64,000 bases of DNA, taken from assembly GCF_902705885.1 (NCBI RefSeq), contig NZ_CACSIP010000034.1, positions 1-64,000 of the forward strand. The letters run 5' to 3'. Below, piece by piece: positions 18,059-26,242 of the stretch (positions are counted from its first letter, which is position 1; every line of letters starts with the position of its first letter). A program made the translations under genes and the position numbers. This DNA comes from Mycolicibacterium austroafricanum. GTDB lineage: Bacteria > Actinomycetota > Actinomycetes > Mycobacteriales > Mycobacteriaceae. The notes under the pieces are model-generated. The model did no database searches. It was given only the letters and a program-made list of their open reading frames with translations, and was not told where the DNA came from.

Positions 18059-19114
18059 ATGGCGAAGCGTGCGTTAATCACCGGGATCACCGGGCAAGAC
18101 GGGTCCTACCTGGCTGAGTTGTTGATCAGCAAGGGTTACGAGGTGCACGGTCTGATTCGCCGTGCGTCGACGTTCAACACCTCACGCATCGACCATCTCT
18201 ACGTCGACCCGCACGTGTCCGAGGCCCGGCTGTTTCTGCACTACGGAGATCTCAGCGACGGTGCGCGGTTGGTCACGCTGCTTGCCGGCATCGATCCCGA
18301 CGAGGTGTACAACCTGGCGGCGCAGTCGCATGTCCGGGTGTCGTTCGATGAACCCGAACACACGGCCGATACCACCGGAACCGGAACCATCCGGATGCTC
18401 GAAGCGGTCCGGCTCTCGGGTATCAAAACCCGCTTCTACCAAGCCTCGTCGTCGGAACTGTATGGCGCAACACCGCCGCCGCAGAACGAGGACACACCGT
18501 TCTATCCGCGTTCACCCTACGCGGCCGCAAAGCTGTACAGCTACTGGATCACCAAGAACTACCGCGAGGCCTATGGCCTGTTCGCCGTCAACGGGATCCT
18601 GTTCAACCACGAATCCCCGCGCCGCGGTGAGACTTTCGTGACCCGCAAGATCACTCGCGCCGTCGCGGCCATCAAGGCCGGTAAGCAAGACCACCTCTAC
18701 ATGGGCAACCTCGACTCCGTGCGCGACTGGGGTTACGCCCCCGAGTATGTCGAAGGCATGTGGCGGATGCTGCAGGTCGACGAGCCCGAGGATTTTGTCC
18801 TCGCGACCGGCGTGGGAATCACGGTTCGGGAGTTCCTCGAGATCGCCTTCACGCACGCGGGTCTCAACTGGGAAGACCATGTCCGGTTCGACGACCGCTA
18901 CCTGCGCCCGACCGAAGTCGACGCGTTGATCGGAGACCCTTCGAGGGCCGGCAAGAAGCTCGACTGGGTACCGACGATCAACGGTCGCGAACTGGCTCGT
19001 CTGATGGTCGACGCCGACATCGAGGCGCTCGAGTGCGCGGGCCGCCCGTGGATCGACAAAGTGCAACTGGAATCGTGGGAGACACCGACCTTCCGCGGTA
19101 CAGGACTTCCGTGA
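18059..19114 (+). CDS. gmd: GDP-mannose 4,6-dehydratase
   Basis: 351 residues. It converts GDP-mannose to GDP-4-keto-6-deoxymannose, first step to GDP-fucose or GDP-rhamnose. The Rossmann motif is ALITGITGQDGSYLAELL; HYGDLSDGARL, YNLAAQSHVRVSF and the catalytic SSELYGATPP / YPRSPYAAAKLYSYW (YxxxK) motifs are all present, as is NHESPRRGETFVTRKI. It overlaps the next gene by four bases (GTGA), so the two are co-translated. Its substrate can come from manC and the phosphomannomutase encoded further right. The M. tuberculosis equivalent is Rv1511 (gmdA). Confidence 0.95.
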   Translation: MAKRALITGITGQDGSYLAELLISKGYEVHGLIRRASTFNTSRIDHLYVDPHVSEARLFLHYGDLSDGARLVTLLAGIDPDEVYNLAAQSHVRVSFDEPEHTADTTGTGTIRMLEAVRLSGIKTRFYQASSSELYGATPPPQNEDTPFYPRSPYAAAKLYSYWITKNYREAYGLFAVNGILFNHESPRRGETFVTRKITRAVAAIKAGKQDHLYMGNLDSVRDWGYAPEYVEGMWRMLQVDEPEDFVLATGVGITVREFLEIAFTHAGLNWEDHVRFDDRYLRPTEVDALIGDPSRAGKKLDWVPTINGRELARLMVDADIEALECAGRPWIDKVQLESWETPTFRGTGLP

Positions 19115-20085
19115 GCCCGGAGGTGCAGTTCTCTCCCGGTGAACTCGATCGCGCCGCCACGTTTTATGTTGCCGGGCACCGCGGACTGGTCGGTTCAGCG
19201 ATTGTGCGCAGGCTTCAGGCCGCGGGGTTCGAGAACATCGTCGGCAGGACCTCGGCTGAACTCGACCTCAAGGACCGCGACGCGGTCTTCAGCTATTTCG
19301 CCGAAATCGGGCCGAAGTACGTTGTGCTGGCAGCCGCGAAGGTGGGCGGGATTCTGGCTAACAGCACCTACCCCGTCGATTTTCTCAGCGACAACATCCG
19401 CATCCAGGTGAATGTCCTCGACGCGGCGCGCGAAGCCGGCGTCGAGCGACTGCTGTTCCTAGGCTCCTCGTGCATATATCCCAAATTCGCCGAGCAGCCG
19501 ATCCGCGAGGAGTCCCTGCTCACCGGACACCTCGAGCCGACCAATGACGCGTACGCGATCGCCAAGATCGCAGGAATCCTCCATGTGCAAGCGGTGCGCC
19601 GCCAATACGGCCTGCCGTGGATATCGGCGATGCCGACCAACCTCTACGGACCCAACGACAACTTCTCCCCACAAGGGTCGCATGTGCTGCCGGCACTGAT
19701 CCGTCGCTACGACGAGGCCGTCGCAACCGGTGCGCCGTCGGTGACGAACTGGGGCACCGGCACCCCGCGGCGCGAGTTCCTGCACTCCGACGACATGGCC
19801 GACGCGTGCTTGCACCTGCTCGAACACTACGACGGCCCCGAGCAGGTCAACGTGGGCAGCGGAACCGACGTCACCATCCGGGAGATCGCCGAGACCATCG
19901 CATCGGTGGTCGGCTTCACCGGTCACACCGAGTGGGACACCACCAAGCCCGACGGCACCCCGCAGAAGCTGCTGGACGTGTCGAAGCTTGCTCAGTCGGG
20001 CTGGACGTCGAAAATGAGCCTGCCCGAGGGCCTCGAGCGCACCGTGCAGTGGTATCACGACCAGGCCGGCGCGCTGCGCGGGTAG
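19111..20085 (+). CDS. fcl: GDP-L-fucose synthase (GDP-4-keto-6-deoxymannose epimerase/reductase)
   Basis: 324 residues from a GTG at 19111 that overlaps the gmd stop; the frame is open further upstream only as a shadow of gmd. It epimerises and reduces the Gmd product with NADPH to GDP-L-fucose. Motifs: FYVAGHRGLVGSAIVRRL (nucleotide binding), VVLAAAKVGGILANSTYP, LFLGSSCIYPKFAEQPI, and the NDAYAIAKIAGI YxxxK site. It ends GWTSKMSLPEGLERTV...GALRG, an ending that recurs as a relic at 22.3 kb. Equivalent to M. tuberculosis epiA (Rv1512). Confidence 0.95.
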   Translation: MSPEVQFSPGELDRAATFYVAGHRGLVGSAIVRRLQAAGFENIVGRTSAELDLKDRDAVFSYFAEIGPKYVVLAAAKVGGILANSTYPVDFLSDNIRIQVNVLDAAREAGVERLLFLGSSCIYPKFAEQPIREESLLTGHLEPTNDAYAIAKIAGILHVQAVRRQYGLPWISAMPTNLYGPNDNFSPQGSHVLPALIRRYDEAVATGAPSVTNWGTGTPRREFLHSDDMADACLHLLEHYDGPEQVNVGSGTDVTIREIAETIASVVGFTGHTEWDTTKPDGTPQKLLDVSKLAQSGWTSKMSLPEGLERTVQWYHDQAGALRG

Positions 20086-20769
20086 CTCCCGGGCAACGCA
20101 GGGGCCAAGGCCCCACGCGTAGCCCTACGTCCGGCCAGACCCTTGGCGGAAGCCAATAGCACGACTGTGTGCGCCTGAACGGCCTTGTGCGGTCATCCGG
20201 CCATGACTACCGCGGCACACGTCTGGGCCGTCTTACTTCGTCCGGGTCTGCGGTCAGCCGTGGCCATTTTCAACAACCAGCTGACGCGGCATCACCGGCC
20301 GGCGCCGTGTGTGAGCGCGGACAAGTCCAGGACCTCAGCGTGAGCTGCAGCACCTTCTGATTCGCACTTCTGCACTGGTATGCAGATACTGCGATCTAGG
20401 TAGAAGTTGCTAGATCTGGATCTGCAGACTGCTTCCGAGTTCTTGAACTAACGTGACTCCCGGGGTTCTGCGACCGGTGACAGCGGTGCGCATTCCGCCT
20501 GGCGTGCCGGGAACAGGGATAGTCAATGCAGTTCAGAGCTGATTATCTCAGGCTGGCATCTACGACGATCACAACACAATGTGATTCAGTTCATGCTTCG
20601 CCAGCTACCGTAAGTGGACCTACGGAAGGTAAGGTCGCTAGCTAGCTGAGATAGACACAGCAAATATGATTGGCAATCAAAGCAAATATGTCTCCGGTGC
20701 GGGGCCGGGACAAGGGTCACGTCCTGGGCCGCGTAGCTGGCCACAGGTTCTATGGGAACGAGGATGCGG
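20086..20769 (+). other. Long leader/intergenic region upstream of the second sugar transferase gene
   Basis: About 680 bases without a supportable gene. Just after fcl there is a compact hairpin, GGGGCC-AA-GGCCCC (20101-20114), without a T-tract. The distal part is AT-richer and contains paired AGCAAATATG boxes (separate entry). The length suggests either a regulated leader or space left by loss of genes during a duplication. Confidence 0.5.
20659..20690. promoter_or_regulatory. Operator-like paired boxes AGCAAATATG
   Basis: AGCAAATATG occurs at 20659-20668 and 20681-20690, exactly 22 bases apart (about two helical turns), with a small dyad GATTGGCAATC between them. The sites lie about 80-110 bases before the second sugar transferase start. 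The arrangement suits a dimeric or tandem DNA-binding regulator; no regulator is identified. Confidence 0.4.
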
Positions 20770-22341
20770 ATGACGGATCTGATGTCATCCATCGAGGGCG
20801 GCCGCGCTCCGGTGCGATTGGTGAGCCGCCCCGCTGCATCCAGTCCGAACCTCGGCGCGGTGCAGGATCTGCTCGAACACACCACTGTCGCCGAGCAGCT
20901 GGGCCAACGGTGGCAGGAGTCGTATCGTCGGCGCCTGGCAGTGGTGGATTCGGTCGTGGTCTTCAGTGCGGTTGCCCTGGCTCAGTTCGGTCGCTTCGGA
21001 CTCTTCGGTAAGGCCGAGGACGCGACTGACGTAACCTTCTCGCGGCTGACCGCGACCTCACTGTTCTTGGCGGTAGCCTGGCTCGCGGCCCTCGTCTTGG
21101 TTCAGTCTCGCGACATCTCACTGGTCGGCACCGGTAGCGAGGAATACCGCCGCGTGGTGACAGCCACGACGGGGGTGTTCGGCGCCGTGGCGGTTGTCAG
21201 CCTGGTGCTGCAACAGCCCATGTCCCGAGGTTTTCTGATCATCGCTCTGCCCGTCGGGCTCGTCGGGCTACTCCTCGGTCGACACCTGCTGCGTCGAAAT
21301 CTGATCAAACGACGCGCCCGCGGCGAGTTCATCACCCGGGTGGTTGTGCTCGGCGGCATCGATTCCGTCGAAGTCCTGTGCACACACCTCAGCAGGTCGA
21401 CACCTGCCGGATACTCCGTGGCGGGCGCGTGCATCCCGGCCTTCAACGGCGAATTAGGCGAACACATCAGCACCGCCGCAGGCCTCATTCCCGTACTCGG
21501 CGACCAGGATTCAGTGGAGCTCGCGCTGCAGATGACCGGAGCAGACGCCCTTGCCGTCGCGGCCGCCGAGCAGCTCGGCCACGAGAACATGCGCAAGCTC
21601 GCTTGGCGCCTCGACTCCCTCGGCGTCGACATGATCGTGCTGCCCGGGATGATCGACGTTGCAGGACCGCGGCTGAAGTTGCGGCCAATTGACAATCTGC
21701 CTCTCTTTCACATCGCGCGACCCCGCCATGACGGCCCGTCCCAGTACGGCAAGCGGTTGTTCGATCTGGTCTTCGGAGCACTTGCCCTGGCTGCGGTGTC
21801 GCCAGTGATCGTCGCCGCGGCGCTGGCCATCAAGATCCACGACGGTGGGCCGGTGTTCTTCCGCCAGGTCCGAGTCGGGCGCGCGGGCCGACCGTTCCGC
21901 ATCATCAAGTTTCGGACGATGTCGGTAGGCGCCGAGAACAAGAAGGCGCACGAGCGTGCCGCGGCCGCCGAACCCGAAGCGCGGGTGTTCTTCAAGTCGG
22001 CACAGGACTCCAGAATCACCCGCGTCGGGAAATTCCTGCGCAGCACCAGCATTGACGAGATTCCACAGGTTCTGAACGTCCTCGCGGGATCGATGAGCAT
22101 CGTCGGGCCTCGCCCGCTCGTGCCCGGCGAGGGGGAGTCGATCGAGCATTTCGTCCAGCGTCGCGCGTTGGTCAAGCCGGGCATGACAGGACTATGGCAG
22201 GTCTCCGGGCGCTCTGACGTCTCCGACGACGAGCGGATTCGGCTCGATCACTCGTACGTCGACAACTGGTCGGTGGTTCAGGATCTGGTGATCGTCTGGC
22301 GGACGGTGCGCGCAGTGCTCAAACGGGACGGTGCCTACTGA
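20770..22341 (+). CDS. Second polyprenyl-phosphate sugar-1-phosphate transferase
   Basis: 523 residues from the ATG at 20770, which has GAGG six bases upstream; an ATG at 20752 is possible. Architecture as in the 16.4-kb paralogue: N-terminal membrane helices (RRRLAVVDSVVVFSAVALAQ onwards), Rossmann-like middle part (FITRVVVLGGIDSVEVL) and catalytic domain with KRLFDLVFGALALAAV, FFRQVRVGRAGRPFRIIKF, SIDEIPQVLNVLAGSMS, VVQ...RDGAY end. The two differ widely in the N-terminal half, so they may use different sugars or feed two polymers. Its stop codon is followed in frame by a relic of an fcl 3' end, pointing to an old duplication of a transferase-gmd-fcl unit. Confidence 0.92.
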   Translation: MTDLMSSIEGGRAPVRLVSRPAASSPNLGAVQDLLEHTTVAEQLGQRWQESYRRRLAVVDSVVVFSAVALAQFGRFGLFGKAEDATDVTFSRLTATSLFLAVAWLAALVLVQSRDISLVGTGSEEYRRVVTATTGVFGAVAVVSLVLQQPMSRGFLIIALPVGLVGLLLGRHLLRRNLIKRRARGEFITRVVVLGGIDSVEVLCTHLSRSTPAGYSVAGACIPAFNGELGEHISTAAGLIPVLGDQDSVELALQMTGADALAVAAAEQLGHENMRKLAWRLDSLGVDMIVLPGMIDVAGPRLKLRPIDNLPLFHIARPRHDGPSQYGKRLFDLVFGALALAAVSPVIVAAALAIKIHDGGPVFFRQVRVGRAGRPFRIIKFRTMSVGAENKKAHERAAAAEPEARVFFKSAQDSRITRVGKFLRSTSIDEIPQVLNVLAGSMSIVGPRPLVPGEGESIEHFVQRRALVKPGMTGLWQVSGRSDVSDDERIRLDHSYVDNWSVVQDLVIVWRTVRAVLKRDGAY

Positions 22342-22344
22342 CGA

Positions 22345-22431
22345 AGCTGGACTTCGAAGATCAGCCTGCGGGAAGCAATCGAGCACACCGTCGCGTGGTG
22401 CCGCGACCACGTGGGTGCGCTTCGCGGATAG
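22345..22431 (+). pseudogene. Relic of the 3' end of a second fcl gene
   Basis: Directly after the sugar transferase stop codon the same frame reads SWTSKISLREAIEHTVAW, then CRDHVGALRG and TAG. The C-terminus of the intact Fcl upstream reads GWTSKMSLPEGLERTVQW, then YHDQAGALRG. The match covers 27-28 residues with the stop codon in the same place. No start or upstream part of the gene remains, so this is a deletion remnant of a duplicated fcl rather than a small gene. Confidence 0.8.
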
Positions 22432-22451
22432 TGCCGCTGGTACACGCGCTG

Positions 22452-23693
22452 CTACTCGGCCGGCAAGACGGTCGCCGCGTCTCCGCAGGTCGACGCGGCG
22501 GGAAGACCGGCGAAGCGATCCCTCACCCACGTCGAGGCGACGTCGTAGGCGGCCGCCCCGAGGTCCCCGTGGCCGGCGTCCGCCACCTCGACATGCTGGA
22601 TACGCCCGCCCAGCCGACAGGACTCTTCGACCGCGGCCGTCACCCACTGCGGCAGGATCGTCTGATCGGCCAGGCCGTTGATGACGAGCATCGGCGCACT
22701 CAGAGGCGTCTGGGGGAGTGCGATCCGGCGGAGCGCCGTGCGAAAAACGGCAACCGACCGCTCGTCGTCGAGACTGATGCTCTCCGGCGGAATCAGTTCG
22801 TCGCGAAGGGTCTCGGCATCCGCGCCGCAGCTGAACGCCCGCGACTCCTGCTCGGCCGTCAAGCGGGGCAGCAGTGACTCCTCGACCAGTTTCGGGTTGT
22901 AGCGGGCCACCCCGCCGGCCACCAACGGCAGCAGCGCCTCCTGCTCGGCGGTCAGCGACTGCGAACCGGCCAGGTCGGCCATCGCTGTGACGTTCGCGGC
23001 CGGTGACAACGCGACGGTTCCCACCAGTTCGAGGCCGGCGCCGTACTGCGTGGCGACCTCGTTGGACGCCCAAACCGCCTGACCTCCTTGTGAATTCCCG
23101 AATCCCAGCCACCGAGCAGAGGCATCAGTGAACAGCTGGCGCAGCGCTCGCACCGCGTCGATGACGTTGAACGCCGCACTGTGCGGCTCGAGATATGGAT
23201 GGTGACCGGAATGCCCGAGGCCCTCGTAGTCGGTCATGGCCACCGCGTACCCCTCGCCCAGATATGAGCGCACCATTGGCCAGAACCCGAGCAGATCACT
23301 TTCCTGAGAGGGGCCGCAGTCGGTGCCGATCCCCGTGGTGCCGTGGCCGATCGAGATCACCGGCCAGCCGCCGACCGGGGGCTGGCCGGGCGGCCGGAAG
23401 AACGCCCCTGAGACCTCTCGGACACCACCGTCGAGCCCGGACACCGACCGGTACACCGCCCGCCGCGCCTCACCGATCACCTGGCCGGGGTCGTCGAGAA
23501 GGTCGGGCAATATCCACGACTCCACGATCTGTCCTCGTGTCTGCAGCGCCTCTGCAGCGATCACCGGAGCTGTGGTGGGCAGCGGATCGGCGATGGGCGC
23601 CGAAACGTCTGTGCCACCCCGAGTGCACGCTGCGACGATCAGCATCGCCCCTATCACCCCACCGAGGTGGCGGTGCGATCGCGTCCGGCGCAT
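22452..23693 (-). CDS. Secreted lipoprotein lipase/esterase (secretory LIP family, alpha/beta hydrolase)
   Basis: 413 residues from the ATG at 23693 (MRRTRSHRHLGG); the open frame upstream gives no signal sequence. The lipobox AMLIVAAC predicts a lipid-anchored exported protein. The alpha/beta-hydrolase fold shows GWPVISIGHGTTGIG, nucleophile Ser in GFGNSQGGQAVWA, acid in NGLADQTILP and His in VADAGHGDLG, as in the secreted lipase family common in actinobacteria. It probably hydrolyses acyl esters outside the cell. It reads against the flanking polysaccharide genes, so a role in the polymer pathway is not implied. Confidence 0.88.
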   Translation of the reverse strand: MRRTRSHRHLGGVIGAMLIVAACTRGGTDVSAPIADPLPTTAPVIAAEALQTRGQIVESWILPDLLDDPGQVIGEARRAVYRSVSGLDGGVREVSGAFFRPPGQPPVGGWPVISIGHGTTGIGTDCGPSQESDLLGFWPMVRSYLGEGYAVAMTDYEGLGHSGHHPYLEPHSAAFNVIDAVRALRQLFTDASARWLGFGNSQGGQAVWASNEVATQYGAGLELVGTVALSPAANVTAMADLAGSQSLTAEQEALLPLVAGGVARYNPKLVEESLLPRLTAEQESRAFSCGADAETLRDELIPPESISLDDERSVAVFRTALRRIALPQTPLSAPMLVINGLADQTILPQWVTAAVEESCRLGGRIQHVEVADAGHGDLGAAAYDVASTWVRDRFAGLPAASTCGDAATVLPAE

Positions 23694-24087
23694 CACGCGG
23701 CCGCATCTTTGCCGGATCGGGCGAAACTCACGGTAGTGGCACCGTCGGCAGCGGGCCGAGCGCGGCGGGTTCGTCGCAGCATCGGTATTTGCTCTCGCCC
23801 ACCGACGCATTGTACTGGCAGCTGTGCACATTTCCCCTGATGGGCAGGGCGGGTGATCTCGGCATCTTGCGCCGGATCGCCGGGCCCGCAGGTGTATGGA
23901 TTGTCAACGGTTATGGAACACCCGACGCTAAACTGCGGCGAGCGGTCGATCTGCGGACACGAAAGGCGTTCGGAAGAAGTGGCATGCTGATTTGCCGCGC
24001 ACACTCGTCGCTGGGGGGACCGAATTTGAGTCGCGCTCGACAACTACTCCCGGAACCCGCCCCGTGGACCGAAGCGGTCTTCACGTG
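23694..24087. other. Divergent region between the lipase and the Wzz-Wzx-Wzy operon
   Basis: About 390 bases between two outward-reading genes; the operon promoter should be here. TTGTCAACGGTTATGGAACA near 23907 contains a fair -35 element but no matching -10 at normal spacing. No gene seen. Confidence 0.4.
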
Positions 24088-24816
24088 ATGAACGGCGCGC
24101 AAGCACGGCAACGCATTCCGGCATGGCGTCGGCCACTCTTCTGGGTGGTGGTTGTCATCACCAGTGTGCTCGGCGTCGGGGCCGGGGTGTTGTGGACTGC
24201 CCGGCAGGATGCGGGATGGGAATCGACGGGGACCGTGTTCGTCGCCTTCACCTTTCCGGCGACGGAAACAGACCCGTTCGGTGGTGCACAGTTCGTCACC
24301 CAACGGATCGACACCTATGCACAACTCGGACAATCACCGGAAGTACTCCAAGGAATCGCCGACGACGTCGGCGGGCAGAGCGTTGCAGAACTCGCCGACA
24401 ACGTCAGTGTCGAAGCGGTACCCGGGAGCGTGCTCATCAGAGCGACAGCCCACGACGGTGATCGGGAGACATCTGCCCGGCTCGCGCAATCCTTGATGGA
24501 CAATCTGAACCGGGCAGCGATGGCGGTCGAGGCCGGCGGTCCCGGCAACACGTCCCCGATCGACCTCGTCCCGATCCAGCCGCCGTTGACGGTGCCCGGC
24601 TCCCTGCTGCTGACCGCGCTGGCGGCGGCCGGCGGCGGGCTGGTCGGCGGAGCTATCACCGGCGCCGTCCTCGGCTGGCTGCTGTGCCTGGTGACATCCA
24701 GGCGCCGGAACCCCCGCGTCGCGGCGTCAGGCCGCCACGGCCGCCACCGCTACCCTGCGCACAGCGCCACACCACGCCGGCAGCGGTCCGTCGTCAGGGG
24801 TGTCAGCGATGGGTGA
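24088..24816 (+). CDS. Wzz-like chain-length determinant protein (no kinase domain)
   Basis: About 242 residues; ATG 24088 is chosen (GTG 24085 also possible). N-terminal membrane helix PLFWVVVVITSVLGVGAGVL, a periplasmic part with TAR...GTVFVAF and FVTQRIDTYAQL typical of the Wzz domain, then a second helix SLLLTALAAAGGGLVGGAIT. The C-terminal tail is short and basic, with no Walker motifs or tyrosine cluster, so this is a kinase-less polysaccharide co-polymerase. It would set polymer length with the Wzy encoded two genes downstream. It overlaps the next gene by 17 bases. Confidence 0.8.
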   Translation: MNGAQARQRIPAWRRPLFWVVVVITSVLGVGAGVLWTARQDAGWESTGTVFVAFTFPATETDPFGGAQFVTQRIDTYAQLGQSPEVLQGIADDVGGQSVAELADNVSVEAVPGSVLIRATAHDGDRETSARLAQSLMDNLNRAAMAVEAGGPGNTSPIDLVPIQPPLTVPGSLLLTALAAAGGGLVGGAITGAVLGWLLCLVTSRRRNPRVAASGRHGRHRYPAHSATPRRQRSVVRGVSDG

Positions 24817-26242
24817 CGGAGAACCCGCCGGTGCCACCACGCAGCCGCGGCGGCCGGCATCGATCGGACGCGTTCTGGTCGCAGCCGGCGGGGCGCGACT
24901 ACTCGTGCTGCCGCTCACCGGTCTGAGCAATCTGGTGATCGCCCGATTGGTCACCCAGGCCGTCGGAATCGATCAGTTCGGTGTGGTCATGCTGGTCGCC
25001 ACCATCAGCCAGCTGCTGATGTTCGCCGATCTGGGTACCGGCGCCGCGGTGGCGACCGCACGCGCCCAACTCGACACCGCCGACAGCGTCGCGGAATCGG
25101 GCACCGCCGACAGCGTCGCGGAATCGGGTACCGCCGACAGCGTCGCGGAATTCCGTGGGACCACGCTCACCGCGATCCGCACCACACTGGTGTCCGCGGC
25201 GGTGCTGGGCACCGGCGCCGGCCTGCTGGGTGCACTCGGAGCGTGGCCGTGGCTCCTCGGATTCCGCGGCGAGAGCCTGGCGTCGAGTCTGAACGTGTCG
25301 GCGGTTCTGGCATTGTCGGCGTTCGCCGTCGCCTTACCGTTCGCGCTCGGTGAAGCGGTACTGCGTGGTGGTGGCCGCACCCACGAAGCTGTTCTGCTAC
25401 AGGGGATCTCGCCGCCCACCGCGTTGTTGTTGACCCTCGTTTTCACCCATGTCGATGCTCCGGCGCTGGCCTACGCTCTGGTGCTTCCGTTGGGGGCGTT
25501 GGTTGCTGCCTTTTGTTGTGCAGTGCGGGCGTGGACGGTGGACCGTGCGTCGGTGCAGGGTCTGCTGCGCGCGGTACCGAGACGGCGCCGGTACCCGGGC
25601 CGGCCGATCGCCGCGACCGCGGTGCCGATGTTCGTGGTGATGGTGGGCCTGCCCATCGCGCTGCAGTCGGACCGCGTGATCATCGCCCACCGACTCGATG
25701 GCGTGAGCCTGTCCGACTATTCCTATGCCGCGCAGCTCTATCTCCCACTATGGTCGGTGGTGTCCATCGCCGCATTGGCTCTGTGGCCGCACTTCGCCAC
25801 CGGTGCCCGTGACGGCGCAGCGCTTCGGCGCGGCTGGCTCACCGGTCTGGTGATCCTCAGCGGCGCCGGTGTGGCGATCGCAGGCGCATATCTGGTGTTC
25901 GCCAAGTACCTGATCAACTGGATGAGCGACGGGCAGGGATCACCCACGTGGACGCTGCTTTTCGCGTTCGCGGCGCTCATGGTCGTGCAGTGTGCGCACG
26001 TGACGACCGGGATACTGCTGATCGCGCCGGACAAACTGCGCTTCCAGGCGATCTGCGTGGTCGCATTGGTGATCACCAATCTGCCGCTGTCGTGGGTGAT
26101 GACGCCGGTACTGGGCGCCGCCGGGCCGGTGTACGCCTCGGCCATCACCGTCCTTATCTGCCAGTTGATCCCGGGAGTTTTTGTTGCCGCCCGATTGACC
26201 CGCAAGCCGCCAGTCCACAGCACGGATGTCGTTGATGCCTGA
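24800..26242 (+). CDS. Wzx-like oligosaccharide flippase (MOP superfamily)
   Basis: 480 residues with about twelve to fourteen hydrophobic segments, beginning after a soluble 30-residue start (RLLVLPLTGLSNLVIARLVT). GIDQFGVVMLVATISQLLMFADLGTGAAVATARA is the characteristic first-half pattern of Wzx proteins. A loop after helix 3 contains three copies of TADSVAESG encoded by a 27-bp tandem repeat. It should flip lipid-linked repeat units across the membrane. It is translationally coupled at both ends (overlaps of 17 bases) to the Wzz-like and Wzy-like genes. Confidence 0.85.
   Translation: MSAMGDGEPAGATTQPRRPASIGRVLVAAGGARLLVLPLTGLSNLVIARLVTQAVGIDQFGVVMLVATISQLLMFADLGTGAAVATARAQLDTADSVAESGTADSVAESGTADSVAEFRGTTLTAIRTTLVSAAVLGTGAGLLGALGAWPWLLGFRGESLASSLNVSAVLALSAFAVALPFALGEAVLRGGGRTHEAVLLQGISPPTALLLTLVFTHVDAPALAYALVLPLGALVAAFCCAVRAWTVDRASVQGLLRAVPRRRRYPGRPIAATAVPMFVVMVGLPIALQSDRVIIAHRLDGVSLSDYSYAAQLYLPLWSVVSIAALALWPHFATGARDGAALRRGWLTGLVILSGAGVAIAGAYLVFAKYLINWMSDGQGSPTWTLLFAFAALMVVQCAHVTTGILLIAPDKLRFQAICVVALVITNLPLSWVMTPVLGAAGPVYASAITVLICQLIPGVFVAARLTRKPPVHSTDVVDA
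25076..25150 (+). repeat. 27-bp in-frame tandem repeat inside the flippase gene
   Basis: Copies at 25076-25102, 25103-25129 and a partial third at 25130-25150 encode TADSVAESG, TADSVAESG and TADSVAE. The copies differ by one base, so the duplication is recent. It lies in a soluble loop, and copy number could vary between strains without shifting the frame. Confidence 0.9.

Noticed and set aside
25076..25150. Regularly repeated short units that could suggest a CRISPR array
   Set aside because: Units are contiguous without spacers, in frame, and translate to TADSVAESG inside a flippase.
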